64,000 nucleotides of DNA from Streptomyces sp. JH14 (GCF_029428675.1 NZ_JAJNEL010000001.1:1116001-1180000), one strand, 5' to 3'. Shown: positions 8,057 to 18,560, counted from the stretch's first letter. The notes: a model not told the origin generated them from the letters alone. Numbers and translations are program-made.

Positions 8057-9340
8057 TCAGACGAGGAGCAGGGTCAGCCCGCCGATGGTGTACGCGATCA
8101 TCAGGGCCAGCAGGGGGAGTTGCCCTGCGACGGCGCGGGCGGGCGGGAAGAGGCGGACGGACCGGTCGTGGGCGGCGACCACACCGAGGACGTGCCCGAT
8201 GACGATCGCGGCGACCTGGAGCGTGGCGACGCCGCCGGGGGCCAGGGGCGGTTCGGGCGCGACCGCGTTGTCGGTGCCGAGTGCCGTCATGACCGTACGT
8301 GGCCCTTCGGTGACGAAGAGTGTGAAGTAGTGGGCGACGAGATAGCCGAGGGCGATCGGGACGAGCGAGTGCGCGAAGGCCGTGAGGGGGTGGCGGAGTT
8401 GACCGGAGATCAGCCGGGTGGCACCGGCGCAGAGGGCATACAGGGTGGCGACGAGGGCGACGGCGGCGAGCAGTCCGAGAGTGGCTGCCGTGGTGCGGCC
8501 CAGGGGTGAGGTCTGGACGGTGGTGATCCACGAGGGGGCGTCGGCGAAGCCGTCGTAGGCGGTGGAGCCGAGCATGACGCAGACGGTGGCGACAAGACCG
8601 GCGGTCTGCGGGACGGCGTCGAGTCCGTTGAGCGGGGAGCGCAGGACGAGTCGGCGGTCGGCGGGCCGGCGGCCGAGGGGCGAGAGTCGGGCGAGCAGAC
8701 CGGAGTAGACCTCGAAGGCGTCGGCCTGGTCGAACCAGCGGGCGCCGTGGCGGGCGGCGCCCGCGAGGTGGACCACACCGTGGAGCACGAAGAAGAGGAG
8801 GAGGGCGGTGGACGACGCGGGATCGGGGGCGACGAGTTCGAGCCAGGCGAAGGCGAGGAGTCCGGCCGCGGCGGGCCAGAGACCGAGGTGTGCGGGGAGG
8901 GGGCACCCCGCGGCCGGGTTCCGGCCGAGCGCGCGGCAGACGAGCAGGTGGAGCGTGCGCAGGGGGTTGAGGAGTCGCCAGACGGGACCGAGGAGGAGCG
9001 AGGCGGGGACGAGCCCGACCCAGAGGAGCACATGGACGGCGCCGGGGGCCGGGTTGCGCTCCGGCCCGTCCGGCCCGAGAAGGAGGTGGAGGAGGACGAA
9101 CAGGGCGGCGGCCAGGCCGAGAACGCGCGCGGCCACACGGGTGGGGCGGGCATCGGCAAGGCGCTGGAGGGCGACCGGGATCGGGTGGCCCGCCCGGTCG
9201 CCGCGGAACCGGGAGTCGGACCAGAGCAGGCCGAGCGCGAGAAAGGAGACGAAGAGGGCGGCGAAGGCACCGGCGAAAGCGTAGAAGGGGGACAGTGGCA
9301 GGTCGTGCCGGGAGCCGATGCCGTGCGCGAGGACGCTCAC
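8057..9340 (-). CDS. Polytopic membrane protein, unknown function
   Basis: A 427-residue protein with about ten hydrophobic segments, among them AFAGAFAALFVSFLALGLLW near residue 21 and VLGLAAALFVLLHLLLG near 73, ending in a hydrophobic helix. No transporter motif or catalytic residues are evident. Its ATG overlaps the stop of the upstream lipoprotein gene by 4 bp (ATGA), so the two are translationally coupled and probably act together at the membrane. It resembles uncharacterised actinobacterial integral membrane proteins; no function is proposed. Confidence 0.75.
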   Translation of the reverse strand: MSVLAHGIGSRHDLPLSPFYAFAGAFAALFVSFLALGLLWSDSRFRGDRAGHPIPVALQRLADARPTRVAARVLGLAAALFVLLHLLLGPDGPERNPAPGAVHVLLWVGLVPASLLLGPVWRLLNPLRTLHLLVCRALGRNPAAGCPLPAHLGLWPAAAGLLAFAWLELVAPDPASSTALLLFFVLHGVVHLAGAARHGARWFDQADAFEVYSGLLARLSPLGRRPADRRLVLRSPLNGLDAVPQTAGLVATVCVMLGSTAYDGFADAPSWITTVQTSPLGRTTAATLGLLAAVALVATLYALCAGATRLISGQLRHPLTAFAHSLVPIALGYLVAHYFTLFVTEGPRTVMTALGTDNAVAPEPPLAPGGVATLQVAAIVIGHVLGVVAAHDRSVRLFPPARAVAGQLPLLALMIAYTIGGLTLLLV

Positions 9341-10173
9341 CGCACGACGAGCTGGGTCAGAAGCAGATCGGACTCATGGGTCTCGACCTCGAAGAGTCCG
9401 GTGCGGTCGGCGGTGAGGGTGAGGGCGGTGGTCCGCCCGGCGGGCAGACGCGCTTCCTTGTCGTAGCCGTGGACGTGGAGGGTGTCCGCGCGGTCGGTGC
9501 GGATGCGCAACTCGATGCGCTGCCCCTTCTTGAGCTCGGTGCGGCCGGGGGCGGGGCTGACCTTGCCGTGCGAGATGACGATCTCCAGAGTCCGGTCGGG
9601 ACGGGGCTCGGCGGGTGTGCCGGAAGCGGTGGCGGTGAGTGGGGTGGTGGCCTGAATCGGTGTGGAGTGCACGGCCCAGGCGGTGTGGTCGTCGGCGTAC
9701 AGCCGGGCCGTGAGGGTACGGCCGCCGCCCGCGGCGCGGACCAGGGAGCTGGGGAGGTGGTACCAGAGGCCGTACAGCCGGGCCAGTGGGTGACCGTCGA
9801 GGAGGAGTCGGGCGTGGCCGCGTCCGAGGAGCGCCGCGCCGCCGACGCTGTCCGGGGTGAACCTGAAGTTCTGTACGGAGAGATGGACGTTCCATCCGTC
9901 CTCGGAGTCCGGCCGTACGGCGACGGTCACCGCGGGGGCGCCCTCGGCGTCGATCTGGCGGAGCCGGTGGCCGGATCCGTCGTCGGCGGTGAGGAGCCGG
10001 CCGACGCTGCCGACGGCCTGTTCATGACTGGTGCCGGGCCGGTGGTGGGTGGTCGCACGTCCGCCGCAGGCACTCGCACCGAACGCGAGGGTGCCCGCGG
10101 TGAGGGCGGCGACGGTGATGCGGAGGAAAGCCGTGCGCGTGTGGAGCCGCAGGGGGCTGGGGGACCGCTTCAT
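9337..10173 (-). CDS. Putative secreted lipoprotein with cupredoxin-like tail
   Basis: A 278-residue protein with a lipoprotein-like signal: basic start, hydrophobic stretch, then AFGASACGG with a lipobox-like cysteine near residue 36. The last 90 residues (RIELRIRTDRADTLHVHGYD ... GLFEVETHESDLLLTQLVVR) have the beta-strand pattern of cupredoxin-like domains and contain several histidines, but the classical Cys-x-His copper set is not complete. The central part predicts beta structure without a known family. Its ATG overlaps the upstream beta-helix gene by 4 bp and its stop overlaps the next gene by 4 bp. Copper or metal binding is inferred only. Confidence 0.65.
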   Translation of the reverse strand: MKRSPSPLRLHTRTAFLRITVAALTAGTLAFGASACGGRATTHHRPGTSHEQAVGSVGRLLTADDGSGHRLRQIDAEGAPAVTVAVRPDSEDGWNVHLSVQNFRFTPDSVGGAALLGRGHARLLLDGHPLARLYGLWYHLPSSLVRAAGGGRTLTARLYADDHTAWAVHSTPIQATTPLTATASGTPAEPRPDRTLEIVISHGKVSPAPGRTELKKGQRIELRIRTDRADTLHVHGYDKEARLPAGRTTALTLTADRTGLFEVETHESDLLLTQLVVR

Positions 10174-12302
10174 GACCGTCCCCCATCCGGCCCGGAATCC
10201 GCCGATCCGGACCGTGCACCCGCACCGGCCCCCGTCTCGCCGCCGTCCTGTGTGCCCGCCGCATCGGCGTCCGCGTCCGGCCCCCGGTCCGCGCCCACTC
10301 CGGCCGTCCGTTCGGCGTGCCGCGCCGAGGCCGCCACCGCCCACACCACCCAGACGACGCCGACGAGGCCGCGTACCCAGGCCGGGCCGACCGGGATCCA
10401 CGGGATCATCAGGACGGCCTTGTCGAAGGCGTCGAGCAGGGTCAGGACGCCCAGCACCATCGTGGTCCAGCCCAGTCCGGGCCGCTCGCCGCGCAGCACG
10501 AGCCCGATGCCGGTCCACCACGCCCCGGTCAGCAGCAGCGCCACCGCGGGCAGATAGGAGGAGGCGAGGCCCGTCGTCGCACCGGCCACATCCAGCCCGA
10601 GGCCAATCGCGCCGAGCAGCGTGGCCGCCGTGGCGAGCCGGCTGTGCCGCAGGCGGCGCCACCACAGCACCCCGCCGACCAGCACGAGCACCAGGGCGGC
10701 AGCCAGCGCGATCTGTACCTCGATGCGCTCGATGCCGCGCGCGCCGTACCAGTCGCAGCCGGACGGCAGCCGCCGCGCCTGCACGTTGTAGTCGGCACAG
10801 ACCAGCAGCTGGGCGATTTTGACCGGTTCACCCACGAGTCGATCGGTGCGGCCCGAGACCGCGCCGCGTGCCGCCCCGCACTCGGGCAGCGAGCGCGGTG
10901 TGGACGGTCCGGTGTCCGACTGCCAGCAGTTGCCGTCGCCCTGGCCGTCCCACCACACATCGGCGCCGTTGGGCCGGGAGCGGCGCGCCTTGTCCGTGCC
11001 GAGGTGGTTGCCCGCGTACCGGTTGTGGTGCGAGGTGTCGGTCTGTTTCGCCAGGGCGTCCTCGCCGCGGATGAAGGCGGGGACGGCGCTCAGGAAGAAG
11101 GCGGCGCGCCGCTGTCCGTAGATCCAGTTGTTCTCGTAGATGTTCCAGTTGCCGCCCGCGGTGATGATGCCGGTGCCCGGCGGCATGGAAATCTGCGGGC
11201 AGACGACGCCGTCCTCGTAGCCTCGCTCCACAGGCGGTTTGGCGCAGGTGCCGTCGGCGACGTACGGGTAGTAGTCGGCGTTGTTGTCGTGGATCAGGTT
11301 GCGTTCGAAGCGCGCGTGGTTCTGTGGGAGTCCCGGGTGCCCCGGGAAGGCGCTGTCCATCGAGGCGCCGCCCATGTTGTGGTCGAACTCGTTGTCGTGG
11401 ACGTGGACGGAGTCGCCCGCGGTGCCGGAGTAGCCGACCATGTTGTGGTGGCTGCGGCAGCCGGTGATCTCGATCGAGTAGCGCGGCACGTCGTAGCCGT
11501 ATCCGTCGTTGATGTCCGACGCGCTGCCGGGATAGATGCCGGAGTCGCCGTTGCCGTACGACTCGCAGTTCTTGTACAGCCCGTGGTCACTGGCGAAGGT
11601 GAGGAAGCCGTACTCGTCGTTCCACCGGGTGAGGACGTCGTCGATGACGAAGCCGTCCTGCGCGAGCACGTACAGCGAGTTGAACGTGGTGCGCTGGGCG
11701 GTGAAATTCTTGAAGTAGATGCCGTCGGAGCCGTCCGCGCGGATCGCATTGAGCTTCTGGTACTTGGCGTCGATGACGACGTCGGTGCGCTCGGCCCCGG
11801 TCCCCTCGATCTGGAGCTGCTTCTTGCCGAGGATCGCCACCAGGTTCTGGTTGTGCGGACACTGCTTCTGCTGTGCGTACGACAGGATCTGGTAGCCGAG
11901 CTGCGAGTCGGGCGCCTTGAGCCTCGCGCACTCCCCCGTCGGCCCGGGCAGCGAGGGCTCCTCCTCGTACAGGCCGGGCAGGATCGCGATGTTCATGCCG
12001 GGCCTGGCGACCTTGTCGACGGCCTGTTGCAGATGCCGGTAGCCGGACTTCCGGCACCGCTCGAAGAGTTCGAGGTTGCGGGCCCGGAGCTTGGCCGGGA
12101 AGCCGGATATCCGTCGTTCGAAGTCGGCCCGGTCACTCTTGCAGACCAGCAGATCGGGCTCGCCGGTGCGGTGGACGGGGACGCTTCCGGAACCGTCGGG
12201 GAGGGTGACCGGCCGTTCCTCGTGCGCCTGGGCGGCCGGGGCCGCGAGGAGTGCGGCGGCCAACGCCACCAGGACCACCAGAAGTCTTCGTGTCCACGAC
12301 AT
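10170..12302 (-). CDS. Secreted right-handed beta-helix protein with C-terminal membrane anchor
   Basis: A 710-residue protein. A signal peptide (residues 1-27, ending PAAQAHEE) is followed by a long region of short strand-turn repeats with many Asn/Asp turns (for example NGDSGIYPGSASDINDG, HHNMVGYSGTAGDSVHVHDN), typical of right-handed parallel beta-helix proteins of the NosD/pectate-lyase fold. The C-terminal 170 residues hold four or five hydrophobic helices that should anchor it. ATG at 12302 is chosen because the signal peptide starts there. It heads a coupled operon with the lipoprotein and the membrane protein. The similarity to NosD plus a cupredoxin-like partner would fit a metal-related surface complex, but this is inference. 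Confidence 0.75.
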   Translation of the reverse strand: MSWTRRLLVVLVALAAALLAAPAAQAHEERPVTLPDGSGSVPVHRTGEPDLLVCKSDRADFERRISGFPAKLRARNLELFERCRKSGYRHLQQAVDKVARPGMNIAILPGLYEEEPSLPGPTGECARLKAPDSQLGYQILSYAQQKQCPHNQNLVAILGKKQLQIEGTGAERTDVVIDAKYQKLNAIRADGSDGIYFKNFTAQRTTFNSLYVLAQDGFVIDDVLTRWNDEYGFLTFASDHGLYKNCESYGNGDSGIYPGSASDINDGYGYDVPRYSIEITGCRSHHNMVGYSGTAGDSVHVHDNEFDHNMGGASMDSAFPGHPGLPQNHARFERNLIHDNNADYYPYVADGTCAKPPVERGYEDGVVCPQISMPPGTGIITAGGNWNIYENNWIYGQRRAAFFLSAVPAFIRGEDALAKQTDTSHHNRYAGNHLGTDKARRSRPNGADVWWDGQGDGNCWQSDTGPSTPRSLPECGAARGAVSGRTDRLVGEPVKIAQLLVCADYNVQARRLPSGCDWYGARGIERIEVQIALAAALVLVLVGGVLWWRRLRHSRLATAATLLGAIGLGLDVAGATTGLASSYLPAVALLLTGAWWTGIGLVLRGERPGLGWTTMVLGVLTLLDAFDKAVLMIPWIPVGPAWVRGLVGVVWVVWAVAASARHAERTAGVGADRGPDADADAAGTQDGGETGAGAGARSGSADSGPDGGRS

Positions 12303-12415
12303 GTGCGGGAGAGTAGAGCAATGTTCAGCTTTTGGAACCCCCCTGTGCGCGGCGGACCAGGAGATTTCCGGCACGAACCCGTCAGGAATCCACGGCGCGC
12401 CGCCGCCCCGCCCCG

Positions 12416-12455
12416 TTGACGTGCCACGATCTGATTCCTACGGTGGTCCATAGGA
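12416..12455 (+). promoter_or_regulatory. hmgA promoter with overlapping dyad
   Basis: TTGACG (12416-12421) and TACGGT (12439-12444) lie 17 bp apart, a good match to the housekeeping sigma factor of Streptomyces. A dyad TCCTA (12436-12440)...TAGGA (12451-12455) brackets the -10 box and the expected start of transcription, so a protein bound there would block transcription. The GntR-family gene just downstream of hmgA is the obvious candidate. The binding itself is inferred. Confidence 0.6.
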
Positions 12456-12479
12456 TTTCTTCGGCACCGGGAGCGCGGC

Positions 12480-13817
12480 ATGGGCGGCACCAGCGGCATC
12501 GAGCAGGCGAGGAAGACGGCGGAAGCGCTTGCGCACTCCGCGGGTTTCGGCAACGAGCACAGCTCCGAGGCGGTTCCCGGGGCGTTGCCGCACGGCCGCA
12601 ACTCGCCGCAGCGCGCGCCCCTCGGGCTCTACGCCGAGCAGCTGAGCGGTTCGGCCTTCACCGAACCGCGCGCCCACAACCGCCGTTCGTGGCTCTACCG
12701 GATCCGCCCCTCGGCCGCCCACCCGCCGTTCGTCCGGATCGACAACGGCGCGGTGCGTACCGCCCCCTTCACCGAATCCGTCCCCGATCCGAACCGGCTG
12801 CGCTGGGACCCGCTCCCCGAACCCGCTCCCGGAACGGACTTCCTGGCAGGCCTGTGGACGCTCGGCGGCAACGGCGACGTCACCCAGCGCACCGGCATGG
12901 CGGTGCACCTCTACCACGCCAACACGGCCATGACGGACCGGGTGTTCAGCGACTCCGACGGCGAACTGCTGATCGTCCCGGAGCGCGGCGGCCTGCTGCT
13001 CCGTACCGAACTGGGCCTGCTGCGCGCCGAGCCCGGCCACATCGCGCTGATCCCCCGCGGCGTCCGCTTCCGCGTGGAACTCCTCGACGACTCCGCCCGC
13101 GGCTATGTCTGCGAGAACTACGGCCGGCCGTTCGCCCTCCCCGACCTCGGGCCGATCGGCGCCAACGGCCTTGCCAACGCCCGGGACTTCCTCGCCCCCG
13201 TCGCGGCGTACGAGGACGAGGACGGCCCCGTCCAGGTGGTCAACAAGTTCTGCGGCAACCTCTGGTCCGCGACGTACGACCATTCGCCGCTCGATGTCGT
13301 CGCCTGGCACGGCAACCACACCCCGTACGTCTACGACCTGCACCGCTTCAATGTCATCGGCTCCATCAGCTACGACCACCCCGATCCGTCGATCTTCACG
13401 GTGCTGACCTCGCCGTCCGACACCCCCGGTCTGGCCGGTGTGGACTTCGTCGTCTTCGCGCCACGCTGGCTGGTCGGCGAGGACACGTTCCGGCCGCCGT
13501 ACTTCCACCGCAATGTGATGAGCGAGTACATGGGGCTGATCGAGGGCGCGTACGACGCGAAGACGGCAGGCAAGGGCGGCTTCGTGCCGGGCGGCGGCTC
13601 GCTCCACAACATGATGTCGGCGCACGGCCCGGACCGGGAGACCTTCGACCGGGCGAGCGCGGCGGAGCTTAAGCCGCAGAGGATCGACGACGGTCTTGCC
13701 TTCATGTTCGAGACCCGCTGGCCGGTCACGGCGACCGGGCAGGCGGCAACCGCCGACCATCTGCAGCGCGGGTACGACGACGTGTGGCAGGGTCTCGAAC
13801 GCAACTTCCGGCCATAG
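12480..13817 (+). CDS. hmgA: Homogentisate 1,2-dioxygenase
   Basis: A 445-residue non-haem iron dioxygenase that opens the aromatic ring of homogentisate to maleylacetoacetate, the central step of tyrosine and phenylalanine breakdown. It matches the family over full length: [20 protein letters not shown] near residue 22, the metal-site region [15 protein letters not shown] near 340, and [14 protein letters not shown] near 370. The start has GGGAG 7 bp upstream. A strong promoter with an operator-like dyad precedes it and a GntR regulator follows after 64 bp. The next enzymes of the pathway (fumarylacetoacetase, maleylacetoacetate isomerase) are not in the window. Confidence 0.97.
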   Translation: MGGTSGIEQARKTAEALAHSAGFGNEHSSEAVPGALPHGRNSPQRAPLGLYAEQLSGSAFTEPRAHNRRSWLYRIRPSAAHPPFVRIDNGAVRTAPFTESVPDPNRLRWDPLPEPAPGTDFLAGLWTLGGNGDVTQRTGMAVHLYHANTAMTDRVFSDSDGELLIVPERGGLLLRTELGLLRAEPGHIALIPRGVRFRVELLDDSARGYVCENYGRPFALPDLGPIGANGLANARDFLAPVAAYEDEDGPVQVVNKFCGNLWSATYDHSPLDVVAWHGNHTPYVYDLHRFNVIGSISYDHPDPSIFTVLTSPSDTPGLAGVDFVVFAPRWLVGEDTFRPPYFHRNVMSEYMGLIEGAYDAKTAGKGGFVPGGGSLHNMMSAHGPDRETFDRASAAELKPQRIDDGLAFMFETRWPVTATGQAATADHLQRGYDDVWQGLERNFRP

Positions 13818-13881
13818 GCGAAGCCCGCCCTTTCCGGCCCCCGCTCGTCGCGTCCGCAGTGTCGCAGTACGGAGAGTCCAG

Positions 13882-14667
13882 GTGACCCAGGTGCCTCAAC
13901 TGCCCCAGACGCCCCAGGTGACGGCCTTCGCCCCCGACTCGCTGGTGCTGAACCGCAAACTGCCGCTGTGGTACCAGGTCTCGCAGTCCCTGCGTGCCTC
14001 CATACTCGGCCGCACCCAGGACGCCTCGCTGCGGTTGCCGACCGAGGCACAGCTGGCCGCGCACTACGGCGTCAGCGTCCTCACGATGCGGCAGGCGCTC
14101 AAGGAACTGGAGACGGAGGGGCTGATCAGCCGCCACCGACGGCGCGGCACCTTCATCGAGCCGCGCGCCCGGCGGGTCTCACCGGTGCGGCTGCTCGGCT
14201 CCGTCGATGCGATCGTCGCCCAGCAGTCGGGCGAGCGGACCACGGTGCTCGACCACGGTCCGCTGGCGCTGCCGGGCGATCTCGCGGAGTACTTCCCGGA
14301 CTGCACGGAGGTGATGGGCTACCGGCGGCTGCGCTGCGACGGCGACAGCGGCGAGCCCACCAACTGGGCGGAGAACGCCGTGCATCCCGAGGTCGCGGCC
14401 CGGCTCGATGCCGCCGATCTCGAACGGTGGCCGATGACCAAGGTGCTGCGCGACCGCGTCGGTGTGCGGATCGCGCGGATCACGGACACCGTCGAGGCGC
14501 GGCTCGCCGACCCCGCGACCGCCGAGCTCCTCCGGGTGCCGCTGCTGAGCCCGATCCTGTTCTACACGGGGGTGACGTACGACGAGAACGGCCGGGTGGT
14601 CGATGTGGCACAGATCCGGTACCGGGGGGACCGGTTCTCGTTCTCGGTGACGGTGGAGGCCCACTGA
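13882..14667 (+). CDS. GntR-family regulator (HutC/UTRA type)
   Basis: A 261-residue regulator. The winged-helix DNA-binding domain (about residues 20-95) shows PLWYQVSQSLRASILG, LRLPTEAQLAAHYGVS and MRQALKELETEGLISRHRRR. The C-terminal UTRA-type ligand domain ends with IRYRGDRFSFSVTVEAH, as in the HutC subfamily that senses small organic effectors. GTG at 13882 is preferred, with GGAGAG 5 bp upstream; the in-frame extension before it overlaps hmgA and is low-complexity. Position right after hmgA suggests that it controls tyrosine catabolism. Confidence 0.85.
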   Translation: MTQVPQLPQTPQVTAFAPDSLVLNRKLPLWYQVSQSLRASILGRTQDASLRLPTEAQLAAHYGVSVLTMRQALKELETEGLISRHRRRGTFIEPRARRVSPVRLLGSVDAIVAQQSGERTTVLDHGPLALPGDLAEYFPDCTEVMGYRRLRCDGDSGEPTNWAENAVHPEVAARLDAADLERWPMTKVLRDRVGVRIARITDTVEARLADPATAELLRVPLLSPILFYTGVTYDENGRVVDVAQIRYRGDRFSFSVTVEAH

Positions 14668-14736
14668 CCGACCGCCCTCGCGCTGCGCCGTTACGATGCC
14701 GGGGCGGGCAGACGTGGCGACGGGGAGGACGACACG

Positions 14737-15954
14737 GTGGCAGCACGGGCAGGCGCCGGAGCCGGCGGGGACGACGACATCCCGCTGCTCGACGACCTCA
14801 TGCCATGGTCGGTACGGCCCCTGCGCACCGGGCGCCCCTGGGTGAGCGCCCCGGATGCCGGTTCTCTCAGGGCCCGTTGGGATCGGCTGGTCCGCGCCGA
14901 AGGCGCCGAGCGGGACCGGCTGTTCCGTCCCACCCGGTCCCGCACGCCGCAGACCGCGGTCGGCGCGCTGCCCGGCCGGGCCACCTCCACCGGCCGTTTC
15001 GCCCGGGAGTCCGGGCCGTGTCCGGAGCCGGTGCGGATCCTGCACGGCCCGTTCGACGAGCAGTGGCTGATCCCTGACCACCGGCTGATCGACACCGCCC
15101 GCCCCGAGCTGTGGCGGGTCGCCGACGGGCAGCAGCTCTTCGCCGTCGAGCACGGGTACGTACCGCAGGACACCGGACCCGCCCTGTCCGTGACGGCGCT
15201 GCTGCCCGACGGGCACTCCCCGGCCGGCCGCCCCGGCCGGATCCGGCCGCTCTACCGGCGGCCCGGTGGACGGGAACCCAATCTGGCGCCCGGTCTGCTC
15301 GGGCTGCTGCGTGCCCGGCACGGGGACGCGGTCACCGCGGAGTCCGTGCTGGCGTGGATCGTCGCGGCGGCCCGCCACTCCCCCGCCGGCTGTACGGTGC
15401 CGCTGCCCGCCGACACCGCGCGCTGGTCGGCCGGGGTGGAGCTCGGCAGGGAGCTCATACGGCTGCAGCTGCGCGGCGCCCGCGGCGGGGAACGCCCACG
15501 GCTGCCCGGTGGGCGGCGCCCCTACGTGCGGGCCGCCGTGCCGGCCGTGCCGGGCACGCTGGAGTACGACCCCGATGACGAGGCGCTCCTGCTGGGCACG
15601 GGGCGCATCTCGCCCGTGCCGCCGGGGGCCTGGGAGTTCCGGGTGGGCGGGGTGCGGATGCTGGAGCTGTGGTTCGAGCGGCGGGCAGCAGCGGACGGGG
15701 AGGACGGTCTGGAAGCCATCCGGCCCCGGGGCTGGCCCCAGGAGTGGACCTCGGAGCTGCTGGAACTGATCACCGTACTGGCGCTGCTCGCCGAACTCCG
15801 GCCCCGGCAGCAGGCGTTGACCGAGGGCCCGCAGCTCACCACCGGTGACCTGCGGGCGGCCCGTGTGCTGCCGGTCGCGGCGACGGCCCGGCGGCCCGCG
15901 TCGGTGCTCGACCACCAGGAAGAGGGCCCGGACGGGCAGTTCGCACTGCTCTGA
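14737..15954 (+). CDS. Stand-alone type ISP restriction enzyme C-terminal specificity domain protein
   Basis: A 405-residue protein resembling the C-terminal target-recognition domain of type ISP restriction-modification enzymes (the LlaBIII/LlaGI group), as I recall it from Streptomyces annotations. Family-like blocks are DDLMPWSVRPLRTGRPW near residue 19, RESGPCPEPVRILHGPFDEQ near 88, RPGRIRPLYRRPGGREPNLA near 165, and WPQEWTSELLELITVLALL near 330. The nuclease, helicase and methyltransferase parts of a true type ISP enzyme are absent from both the protein and its neighbours. GTG at 14737 has GGGGAGGA 8 bp upstream. Whether it still binds DNA or a modified base, or has a new role, is unknown. 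Confidence 0.7.
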   Translation: MAARAGAGAGGDDDIPLLDDLMPWSVRPLRTGRPWVSAPDAGSLRARWDRLVRAEGAERDRLFRPTRSRTPQTAVGALPGRATSTGRFARESGPCPEPVRILHGPFDEQWLIPDHRLIDTARPELWRVADGQQLFAVEHGYVPQDTGPALSVTALLPDGHSPAGRPGRIRPLYRRPGGREPNLAPGLLGLLRARHGDAVTAESVLAWIVAAARHSPAGCTVPLPADTARWSAGVELGRELIRLQLRGARGGERPRLPGGRRPYVRAAVPAVPGTLEYDPDDEALLLGTGRISPVPPGAWEFRVGGVRMLELWFERRAAADGEDGLEAIRPRGWPQEWTSELLELITVLALLAELRPRQQALTEGPQLTTGDLRAARVLPVAATARRPASVLDHQEEGPDGQFALL

Positions 15955-15968
15955 CGCGCCTCAGGGAG

Positions 15969-16688
15969 TCAGGACGCGGATCGCTCGAACGAGTCCAGCA
16001 CCCGGTCGAGTGCCCGGTCGAACGCCCCGTCCAGATCGATCGGCCCGGAATCCTCGGCGAACCCGGCCGCCATCCGCGGGTACTTCCCGGTCGTGATCTG
16101 GCTGAGCAGATAGCCGGTGCGGACGGCGTGCTCCTGCGCCTCCGACCAGGGCAGCGACCGGCTGCGCTCCGCCGTGGCGATCTCGTTGGACATGTAGGTG
16201 GTGACCATGCCGTTCACCATGGCGATGAGCTCCATCTTCTCGCCGAACCGCGCATCGAGACCGTCCAGGCAGCTCAGCGCGTACTCCAGGTACCGCAGCG
16301 CGTTCGGCGAGAAGCCGTAGACGGGTGACATCAGCCGCGGCACCCACGTGTGGCGGCGCATCAGCTCGCGAGTCTGGTGGGCGAGTGCCACGAGGTCGGC
16401 GCGCCAGTCCCCCGAAGGATGCTCCGGCAGCTCGTACCCGGCGCTGACCCGGTCGACCATGAGCTCGTACAGGTCCTCCTTGCGTGGCACGTAGTTGTAC
16501 AGCGACATCGTGCCGCAGCCGAGCTCCGCCGCCACCTTGCGCATGGACACCGCGTCGACGCCCTCCGCATCGGCGATGCCGACGGCGGCATCCGCGATGT
16601 CGGCACGGCTGAACGCGGGCTTCGGGCCACGGCCCGCACGCTCGGGGCGCGCCCAGATCACTTCGGGTACAGCGGGTCGCCCCACCAT
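15969..16688 (-). CDS. TetR-family repressor of the adjacent exporter
   Basis: A 239-residue regulator of the TetR subgroup with the TetR-C drug-binding domain. The helix-turn-helix (MRKVAAELGCGTMSLYNYVP at about residues 49-68) is followed by an effector domain with RADLVALAHQTRELMRRHTW. It is divergent from a DrrAB-type exporter, the standard arrangement for a drug-responsive repressor of its own efflux pump. Two closely similar palindromes lie in the intergenic region and at the 5' end of the exporter gene. The inducing ligand is unknown. Confidence 0.9.
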   Translation of the reverse strand: MVGRPAVPEVIWARPERAGRGPKPAFSRADIADAAVGIADAEGVDAVSMRKVAAELGCGTMSLYNYVPRKEDLYELMVDRVSAGYELPEHPSGDWRADLVALAHQTRELMRRHTWVPRLMSPVYGFSPNALRYLEYALSCLDGLDARFGEKMELIAMVNGMVTTYMSNEIATAERSRSLPWSEAQEHAVRTGYLLSQITTGKYPRMAAGFAEDSGPIDLDGAFDRALDRVLDSFERSAS

Positions 16689-16715
16689 CGATCATCACCT
16701 CGCTCCCCATCCTAG

Positions 16716-16734
16716 TTACGTACACCGTACGTAG
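16716..16734. promoter_or_regulatory. TetR operator 1
   Basis: The 19-bp palindrome TTACGTACACCGTACGTAG has 8-bp arms with one mismatch around a 3-bp centre. It lies between the divergent tetR and exporter genes. A plausible -35 (TTACGT, 16716-16721) for a promoter with -10 TACGGT (16740-16745) sits inside it, so binding would exclude RNA polymerase. That -10 ends 7 bp before the exporter ATG, suggesting a leaderless transcript. Confidence 0.75.
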
Positions 16735-16752
16735 TGCGATACGGTGGGCCGC

Positions 16753-17726
<974 letters not shown>

Positions 17727-17730
<4 letters not shown>

Positions 17731-18554
17731 GCAGCACCGTACTGGCACATGAGCAGCGCACCGGACCCGCCACCAGCACCCCGGTCGCCGACACCCTGGC
17801 CGTGCTGGGCCGCCATCTGCAGCGGATCAAAGCCGCCCCGGGCGTGGTGATCCTGACCCAGACCATGCCGATCACGATGCTGCTGTTCTTCGGCTACGTG
17901 TTCGGCAGCGCCCTGGCCATGCCCGGCCAGGAGTACCGCGCCTTCCTGGTGCCGGGTCTGCTCGCGGCAACGGCGGCCAACGGCATCATGACCGGGATGT
18001 TCCAGTCCGCGCAGGACTGCCACCGCGGGGTGATGGACCGGTTCCGCACACTGCCGATGAGCCGGCCCGCCGTACCCTTCGGCCAGACCGCCGCCGATCT
18101 GCTGACCACGGCCATCGGCATGGTCCCGCTGATCCTGGTCGGGATCGCGGTCGGCTGGCGGATCGAGGGCGGCGCGCCGGCCGCCCTGGGCGCCTTCGGG
18201 CTGCTGCTGCTCCTCCGGTTCGCCACATCGTGGATGGGCTGCTGGCTGGGCCTGCTGATCCGCAACGAGGAGGCGGCCGGCCAACTGGGCAGCGCCACGT
18301 TCATCCTGCCCCTGCTGTCCAGTGCCTACATCCCGACCGACAACCTGCCGGACTGGCTGCGGACGGTCGCGGAGTGGAACCCGATCAGCGCCATGGCCGC
18401 CGCCACCCGCGACCTGTTCGGCAATGCGTCACCGCCCGCCGGTGCCGCCTGGCCGGTCACCCACCCGGTGGCGGGCACGCTCGCCTGGTCGGCGGTGCTG
18501 CTCGCGGTCTTCGTTCCACTGACCGTACGGCGCCATGCGCGCGGCGGCGAGTGA
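17727..18554 (+). CDS. ABC-2 type exporter permease (DrrB type)
   Basis: A 275-residue membrane subunit with six hydrophobic helices of the ABC-2 family. The motif EYRAFLVPGLLAATAANGIMTG and the segment LPLLSSAYIPTDNLPDWLRTVAEWNPISA are characteristic of DrrB-type permeases. It forms the translocation path for the ATPase encoded just upstream, with which it shares a 4-bp ATGA overlap. The substrate is unknown, but TetR control suggests a toxic amphiphile. A long hairpin lies just after the stop. Confidence 0.92.
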
Positions 18555-18560
18555 TCCGGG

